From positions 1 to 16,891 of the forward strand of contig DAOVXR010000006.1 of the NCBI GenBank assembly GCA_030636065.1: DNA of 16,891 bases, given 5' to 3'. Of this stretch, positions 12,853 through 16,891 are shown piece after piece. The first letter of the stretch is position 1. The number at the start of each line of letters is the position of its first letter. Made by a program: the position numbers and the translations under genes. Origin of the DNA: Sedimentisphaerales bacterium (GTDB lineage Bacteria > Planctomycetota > Phycisphaerae > Sedimentisphaerales > SM23-30). The notes under the pieces are model-generated. The model ran no database searches, had not been told where the DNA came from, and saw only the letters and a list, made by a program, of their open reading frames with translations.

Positions 12853-15198
12853 ATGAGAACGATATGTAAAATTGCACTGGTACTGTTAGCGATAATTACA
12901 GTTAATGCAATGGCGGATGAGATCGAATGGGTGTTTATCGATGACGACCCAGGCGTATCCGGCCACGAAGGCTTTAACGGAGATATGAGCAAATATGAGA
13001 CGACCAATGCTCAGTATTGTGAGTTTCTCAATGCTGCGCTGGATTCGGGAGATGTAGTTGTTGACGGCGATCTGGTAAAGGGAGCTGTCGGCTCTAATCC
13101 CGGAGCGGATTTTGTCGGTGAGATTTATTTTGATACCTATGCGGCGGATTTAGATAGCCAGATTACATATAGCGGCGGTGCCTTTAGTGTCCGTAGCCGC
13201 GATGGTTACGATATGAGTAATCATCCGGTTGTTGAGGTTAGCTGGTACGGTGCGACTGCATTCTGTAACTATTACGGCTACCGGTTGCCCACGGAGTGGG
13301 AATGGCAGGCAGTAGCTGACTATGACGGCAGCTATACTTATGGTTGTGGGACTACCATCAGTTTCGCTAAAGCAAATTATTATGATAACGGTTACGCCAA
13401 TCCGCTTGGCCTGTCCAGTTATCCCTATACAAGTCCAGTTGACTGTTACTCCTCTTACGGCTATGGGATGAATGATATGGCAGGCAATGTTTGGGAGTGG
13501 ACAAGTACAGTTTCTGGCAGCTTCCCCGTTATCCGCAGCGGCAGTTGTAGCAACAGCGACTTAGACTGTATGGTCTCGAGCAGGCAAGACTGGTTCACCC
13601 CGGACCGCACGTATAGCCTCATAGGTTTTCGTGTTTGTCGCGATAAAATTGACATGACCTGGGTGTTAATTGACGACCCCGGCGTATCCGGCCATGAAGG
13701 CTTTACCGGATATATGAGCAAATATGAAACAACCAACGCCCAGTATTGTGAATATCTTAACTCTGCCAAGGCTGCTGAGCAGATAACTGTTTATAATGAT
13801 GTTGTCTATGCCTCGAGCGACACCAGCCATTCTCAGCCCTATTTTGACACTTACGTAGCGGATTCACATAGCCAGATTACTTATAGCGGCGACACCTTTA
13901 GTGTCCGCAGTCGCGATGGCTACGATATGAGCAATCATCCGGTTGTTGAGGTGAGCTGGTATGGTGCGACCGCATTCTGTAACTACTATGGTTATCGATT
14001 GCCCACGGAATGGGAATGGCAGGCGGTTGCTGACTTTGATGGCAGCTATACCTATGGTTGTGGAACGACAATTGACCATAGCAAGGCGAATTATGACTGC
14101 GATAACCCGCTTGGCCTTTCCAGTTGGCCCTCTACGAGTCCAGTTAACCATTACTCGCCTTGCGGCTATGGGATGAATGACATGGCGGGCAATGTTTGGG
14201 AGTGGACAAGCACTATTAGTAGTAGCTATCGCGTTATCCGCGGCGGCAGTTGGTACGACAACGACTCCTACTGTACGGTATCGCACCGGGACCTCAACAA
14301 CCAGCCCTTCGCCTCGCACAGCAACATAGGGTTTCGTGTTGTCATGTTAAGAACACTTCATGTTGATACTATCAATGGCGATGATTCAAATAACGGTCTT
14401 TCACGTGAAAAAGCGTTTGCAACTATTCAGGAAGGTACTGATGCGGCATTTGATAGCGAAACTGTTTTAGTCTGGCCGGGTGTTTATAGTGAGACTGTCG
14501 ATTTTGCTGGCAAGGCAATTACGGTGCAGAGCGCAGCCGATGCGGCGGTGATTACTAACTCGGGCGGCTATGGCGTGCGGTTCCATACGGCTGAAGGGGC
14601 CGGCAGCGTTCTGGCAAACTTTGTTATTCGCGACTGTAATATTGGTATCCAGGCCGAAAGCAGTTCACCAACCATCGACCATGTAACAGTTGTCAATAAT
14701 ACCCAGGGTATCGTAGCCGATGGAATAGCTGATCCGATCATTACTAATAGTATTCTGTGGGATAATGAAAGTGGTGATTTGATAGATTGCACGGCTGATT
14801 ACAGTTGTATTGAAGGTGGCAGTGTGGGTGTTGGTAATATTAGTGTGGATCCATGTTTTGCCGATCCGTGCAATGGTAATTATCACCTGAAGTCGGAGCA
14901 GGGACGGTTCTGGCCGGAGGATCTGACGGACCCGAATGAGTTCGGGCTGCTGGATGGTCTGTGGGCGATGGACCCGGTAACCAGTCCTTGTATTGATGAC
15001 GGTAACCCGATGGACGATCCGAGTGGCGAAGGTGATTACAGCGGCGGCCTGGTAAATATGGGCGCCTATGGCGGGACGGCGTACGCCAGCCGAAGCGATT
15101 ACTATTGGCCGCTGGAAGGTGATGTGAACCGGGACGGAATAGTCAATCTCGCTGACTTCGCGATAGTAAGCGAAAACTGGCTGGATAGTATAGAGTAG
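12853..15198 (+). CDS. Secreted protein: two SUMF1-type domains, parallel beta-helix, dockerin-like tail
   Basis: Encodes 781 residues. GAGGA ends 7 nt before the ATG. A signal peptide covers about 1-21 (MRTICKIALVLLAIITVNAM). Two SUMF1/formylglycine-generating-enzyme-fold domains follow at about 25-265 and 268-497, each with YETTNAQYCE, LPTEWEWQA, YGMNDMAGNVWEWTST and a GFRV end. The cysteine pair of true formylglycine enzymes is not kept: copy 2 has RGGSWYDNDSYCTVSHRD with arginine five residues after the cysteine, and copy 1 is similar, so ligand binding or structure is likelier than catalysis. Residues about 500-750 are a right-handed beta-helix (GDDSNNGLSREKAFATIQEG, then SETVLVWPGVYSETVDF). 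The end, GDVNRDGIVNLADFAIVSEN at 756-775, is a single calcium-loop half of a dockerin, common at planctomycete secreted-protein C-termini. It is probably cell-surface attached, with carbohydrate or protein ligands. Confidence 0.85.
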   Translation: MRTICKIALVLLAIITVNAMADEIEWVFIDDDPGVSGHEGFNGDMSKYETTNAQYCEFLNAALDSGDVVVDGDLVKGAVGSNPGADFVGEIYFDTYAADLDSQITYSGGAFSVRSRDGYDMSNHPVVEVSWYGATAFCNYYGYRLPTEWEWQAVADYDGSYTYGCGTTISFAKANYYDNGYANPLGLSSYPYTSPVDCYSSYGYGMNDMAGNVWEWTSTVSGSFPVIRSGSCSNSDLDCMVSSRQDWFTPDRTYSLIGFRVCRDKIDMTWVLIDDPGVSGHEGFTGYMSKYETTNAQYCEYLNSAKAAEQITVYNDVVYASSDTSHSQPYFDTYVADSHSQITYSGDTFSVRSRDGYDMSNHPVVEVSWYGATAFCNYYGYRLPTEWEWQAVADFDGSYTYGCGTTIDHSKANYDCDNPLGLSSWPSTSPVNHYSPCGYGMNDMAGNVWEWTSTISSSYRVIRGGSWYDNDSYCTVSHRDLNNQPFASHSNIGFRVVMLRTLHVDTINGDDSNNGLSREKAFATIQEGTDAAFDSETVLVWPGVYSETVDFAGKAITVQSAADAAVITNSGGYGVRFHTAEGAGSVLANFVIRDCNIGIQAESSSPTIDHVTVVNNTQGIVADGIADPIITNSILWDNESGDLIDCTADYSCIEGGSVGVGNISVDPCFADPCNGNYHLKSEQGRFWPEDLTDPNEFGLLDGLWAMDPVTSPCIDDGNPMDDPSGEGDYSGGLVNMGAYGGTAYASRSDYYWPLEGDVNRDGIVNLADFAIVSENWLDSIE
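13147..13356 (+). repeat. Intragenic duplication, copy 1 (SUMF1 core)
   Basis: Encodes the SQITYSGGAFSVRSRDGYDM to GSYTYGCGTTI segment. It aligns without gaps to 13864-14073. Differences are mainly at third codon positions (for example ggttacgatatgagt versus ggctacgatatgagc), showing that the duplicated domains have been kept under protein-level constraint. Confidence 0.8.
13864..14073 (+). repeat. Intragenic duplication, copy 2 (SUMF1 core)
   Basis: Partner of 13147-13356. The encoded core from YSG to GTTI differs at only a few residues (GA to DT after YSG, Y to F after AVAD). Confidence 0.8.
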
Positions 15199-15245
15199 AT
15201 GAGTGGATGGGTAGAAGAGTGGATGAGTTGGGAAGTGTAGAAGTG
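15190..15245 (+). repeat. Octamer tract overlapping the stop of the SUMF1 gene
   Basis: Units in 8-bp phase are atagagta, gatgagtg, gatgggta, gaagagtg, gatgagtt, gggaagtg, tagaagtg. The TAG stop (15196-15198) spans the first two units. Confidence 0.75.
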
Positions 15246-15280
15246 GGGGCGGTTCATGAGCCGCCCCTACATATATTTTT
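15246..15280 (+). terminator. Hairpin and T-run after the SUMF1 gene
   Basis: ggggcgg (15246-15252) pairs with ccgcccc (15261-15267), extended by a T-G wobble across the loop. After tacatata a run of five T (15276-15280) follows. It could end transcription of the 12853 gene 50-80 nt past its stop. The T-run is about 8 nt from the stem, so it is not a textbook intrinsic terminator, and the palindrome resembles a dispersed GGGGCGG-TCATGA-CCGCCCC repeat. Confidence 0.45.
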
Positions 15281-15323
15281 CATGTTTAAGAATCCCAACT
15301 TGATTGTATAGGAATTTGTATTA

Positions 15324-15395
15324 GCCACAGAGGTCTTCCGCCACGGGCGGATGAACTCGGTGTTCTCTGTGGCAAAAAAGTTCCGCCGAAGGCGG
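15324..15395. repeat. Composite inverted repeat with two CCGCC/GGCGG mini-palindromes
   Basis: gccacagag (15324-15332) and ctctgtggc (15365-15373) form a 9-bp outer stem. Nested inside is ccgcc-acg-ggcgg (15338-15350), and just outside is ccgcc-gaa-ggcgg (15383-15395). The outer part resembles the ccacagaggtctt / gttctctgtgg phrases that are common dispersed repeats. It lies within the 369-bp gap between the SUMF1 and prepilin genes, which has no gene. Confidence 0.6.
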
Positions 15396-15422
15396 TTAAT
15401 TTAATGGCAAGGGCTAATGAAA

Positions 15423-15445
15423 AGCCCCCGCTAACAGCAGGGGCT
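15423..15445 (-). terminator. Hairpin upstream of the prepilin gene, possible minus-strand terminator
   Basis: agcccc (15423-15428) pairs with ggggct (15440-15445), with an inner gct/agc stem after one C-A mismatch. On the minus strand the stem is followed by TTTTCATT, and on the plus strand by a run of A. It is therefore either a weak terminator for minus-strand transcription or a folded leader element of the prepilin mRNA. Confidence 0.3.
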
Positions 15446-15567
15446 GAAAAAAAATAGTTGACCTGGTGGTGGGAATGTGATAAACGGGGTTTGTCAGTTC
15501 TGGTGCGGTCAGTAAAAGCAGGGACGCACATCGGGAAAAACGGTCTGTGGGAAGGTAAGGCCTTGTT

Positions 15568-16443
15568 ATGAAAAGGGTTAGGAAGGGTTCTGGTTTTACG
15601 CTGGTCGAGCTTATTGTGGTAATGGGGATCATCTCCGTACTTGTGGGCATCTCCCTGCCGGCCCTGAATGGGGCTCGCCAGGCAGCTCGTCGGGTTGTCA
15701 GCAAAAGCAACCTGAGGCAGATTGCCTCTGTTGTGAGTCTCTACGAGTGCGATAACGGGAGATATCCGCCCGCCGTCGCTTATATCGAATGTGGTAGTCC
15801 TCGTACCTGGCTGGAACCGACTACTCTGATAAATTATGAATTTACCGGGCCTCGTTCAATCAGCCATTATCTCCGCCCTTATATTGAAAACGCCAGTGTG
15901 ATGTATTGCCCAAGCGCTCCTCGTGATTATTCTTATATGCAGGATGCCTGGGACGCAGGCGATAGCTGGGACAATCCGGATACGGCCCGAATTCAGGATC
16001 CATTATTCGGAACGTATAGCTTCTGGTGGAATTACAAAGGATACCTCAGCGAAAAAAGACGTATCTTCGAAGGGCCGGACAAATCAGGTTGCTCCGGAAG
16101 AAAAAGTGAACTGTTGGCATCCTGTTTCTTCGGAACCACGCCCAACCCCTATAATCAACTTGATTATGGTGATTATATCAGTTGTGAGCGGTTTAAAGGG
16201 ACCGGCAGAACGCCTCAATATTCCGTTTCCTCGCAATTGTGGAATCGAATGGACAGCAGTGGTATTGAGCGAGAAGATATCAGGATCAGACTGAACGCCG
16301 CTTATACAGACGGCCATGTCGAGCAATTTAATGCCGCAGAAACCACCACCCTCAAAGTATCAATGCGTCCCAACGGAGGCTACCCATATTTCCCATCATA
16401 TATCCGGGGCGATATCTACCTGCCCGAAAAAGCGATACGATAA
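15568..16443 (+). CDS. Type II secretion/pilus pseudopilin-like protein
   Basis: Encodes 291 residues. The N-terminus MKRVRKGSGFTLVELIVVMG is a class III (prepilin) signal: cleavage after G9, phenylalanine at +1 and glutamate at +5 (E14), then a hydrophobic helix (IVVMGIISVLVGISLPALNG). A prepilin peptidase would cut and methylate it, and the protein would join a pseudopilus or remain at the membrane. SNLRQIASVVSLYECDNGRY after the helix and the late AAYTDGHVEQF are the pattern of the large DUF1559-like/H-X9-DG family, of which planctomycetes carry many copies. The rest is a globular, cysteine-containing domain (MYCPSAPRD, GCSGRKSELLASCFFG). AAGG lies about 10 nt before the ATG. No secretion machinery gene is next to it, so it is an orphan paralogue. 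Confidence 0.85.
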   Translation: MKRVRKGSGFTLVELIVVMGIISVLVGISLPALNGARQAARRVVSKSNLRQIASVVSLYECDNGRYPPAVAYIECGSPRTWLEPTTLINYEFTGPRSISHYLRPYIENASVMYCPSAPRDYSYMQDAWDAGDSWDNPDTARIQDPLFGTYSFWWNYKGYLSEKRRIFEGPDKSGCSGRKSELLASCFFGTTPNPYNQLDYGDYISCERFKGTGRTPQYSVSSQLWNRMDSSGIEREDIRIRLNAAYTDGHVEQFNAAETTTLKVSMRPNGGYPYFPSYIRGDIYLPEKAIR

Positions 16444-16497
16444 AAGCATGCCGAACGGTGTCCGGTACTTTTTTGGTACTCGTTCACCCATTCACAA

Positions 16498-16538
16498 ACT
16501 CATATTGCCCTGTTGCAAAAGCGTATGGCTTGACGTAT
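16498..16538 (+). repeat. Solo copy of the array dimer unit
   Basis: actcatattgccctgttgca(a) followed by aagcgtatggcttgacgtat matches a 21-mer plus 20-mer pair of the 5927-6319 array (compare 5969-6009 and 6031-6071). It lies 55 bp after the prepilin stop and about 130 bp before the IS30 transposase start, more than 10 kb from the array. Confidence 0.75.
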
Positions 16539-16666
16539 TATGCCAACTGCGGATGAGTTTTTTTACAGGCGGATTCAACTCCCAAGCGAGACACGTGAGT
16601 GCAAAATAAGTGGTGAGTGGGTATAATGCCCCTTACCAAACATTCCAGCACTCACAGGAGCACTTG

Positions 16667-16882
16667 ATGGGACAGAAATACAGCCAACTCACCAATGGTG
16701 AGCGTAATCAATTTTACGCACTGCGTAAAGCCAAAATTTCAATGACAGAAATTGCAAATCAGCTTTGTCGTTCGCGAGCCACACTCTACAACGAGTTGGC
16801 CCGCAATACTGGCAGACGCGGATATCGGCCAAGGCAGGCACAGCAATTCGCCGAGCAACGCCGGGCCGGCAACACCTTCTGA
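16667..16882 (+). pseudogene. IS30-family transposase, N-terminal part, frame interrupted
   Basis: From the ATG at 16667 (AGGAG at 16656-16660, 6 nt upstream) the frame reads MGQKYSQLTNGERNQFYALR, then KAKISMTEIANQLCRSRATL, YNELARNTGRRGYRPRQAQQ and so on. This is the N-terminal helix-turn-helix of IS30-type DDE transposases, which are normally 300-350 residues, with the GYRP-QA motif in place. It meets TGA at 16880-16882 after 71 codons, just where the family continues towards the DDE core. Removing one t from cctt (16875-16878) would restore a frame reading NTSEIR, so a one-base frameshift is a simple explanation. The window ends 9 nt later, so a programmed shift or an ORFAB arrangement cannot be excluded. 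The longer start at 16610 lacks a ribosome site. A TATAAT occurs at 16622-16627. Confidence 0.8.
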
Positions 16883-16891
16883 GATTCGTAA

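Noticed and set aside
12853..15198. Active formylglycine-generating enzyme
   Set aside because: Both SUMF1-type domains lack the second active-site cysteine, and no sulfatase gene is nearby.
16610..16882. Longer transposase start at 16610
   Set aside because: The first 19 residues do not resemble IS30 proteins and the start lacks a ribosome site, whereas AGGAG precedes 16667 at the right distance.

Overview
The window most likely comes from a Phycisphaerae-type planctomycete (Sedimentisphaerales-like); this is an inference from gene style, not from a marker gene. Pointers are an ECF-like sigma factor carrying a long non-sigma C-terminal extension, a secreted protein with tandem SUMF1-type domains, a beta-helix and a single dockerin-like tail, a prepilin-like protein with an N-terminal methylation motif, a 1461-residue multidomain exported protein, and intergenic DNA packed with dispersed repeats. 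No rRNA, tRNA, CRISPR array or replication origin was seen.

Left part (1-4600) looks like a small, patchy defence island. It begins with a strong palindrome and a short AT-rich coding relic. A 55-bp direct repeat encoding the C-terminal tail of a type I restriction specificity subunit (HsdS) flanks a two-gene PIN-toxin (VapC-like) module with an unusually long partner protein (521-1917). A small membrane protein follows (2054-2542). Convergent to it is a tightly packed minus-strand operon: a short DUF2188-like protein, a DUF6338-like membrane protein, a 66-residue protein with three GYQP repeats, and a ComEC-type metallo-beta-lactamase-fold hydrolase (4556 down to 2620). These genes overlap or sit 2 nt apart and appear more AT-rich than the genes to the right. 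This operon is the best candidate in the window for an undescribed system.

Middle part (4600-6335) is gene-poor: one or two small unknown ORFs (5102-5203, 5217-5603) between degenerate dispersed repeats, then a 393-bp array of 19 units of 20-21 bp with a 62-bp higher-order period (21+21+20).

Right part (6336-16443) holds four consecutive plus-strand genes with surface or regulatory character: the giant exported protein (carbohydrate-binding-like N-terminus, toroid and beta-sandwich middle, repeat propeller C-terminus), the sigma factor fused to a membrane and extracytoplasmic region, the double SUMF1/beta-helix/dockerin-like protein, and the prepilin-like protein. Spacers between them carry degenerate GATGAGTG octamers that overlap three stop codons, REP-like palindromes and CCGCC/GGCGG mini-palindromes. 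The window ends inside an IS30-family transposase whose frame is broken after about 71 codons. A stray copy of the 41-bp array unit lies just before it.
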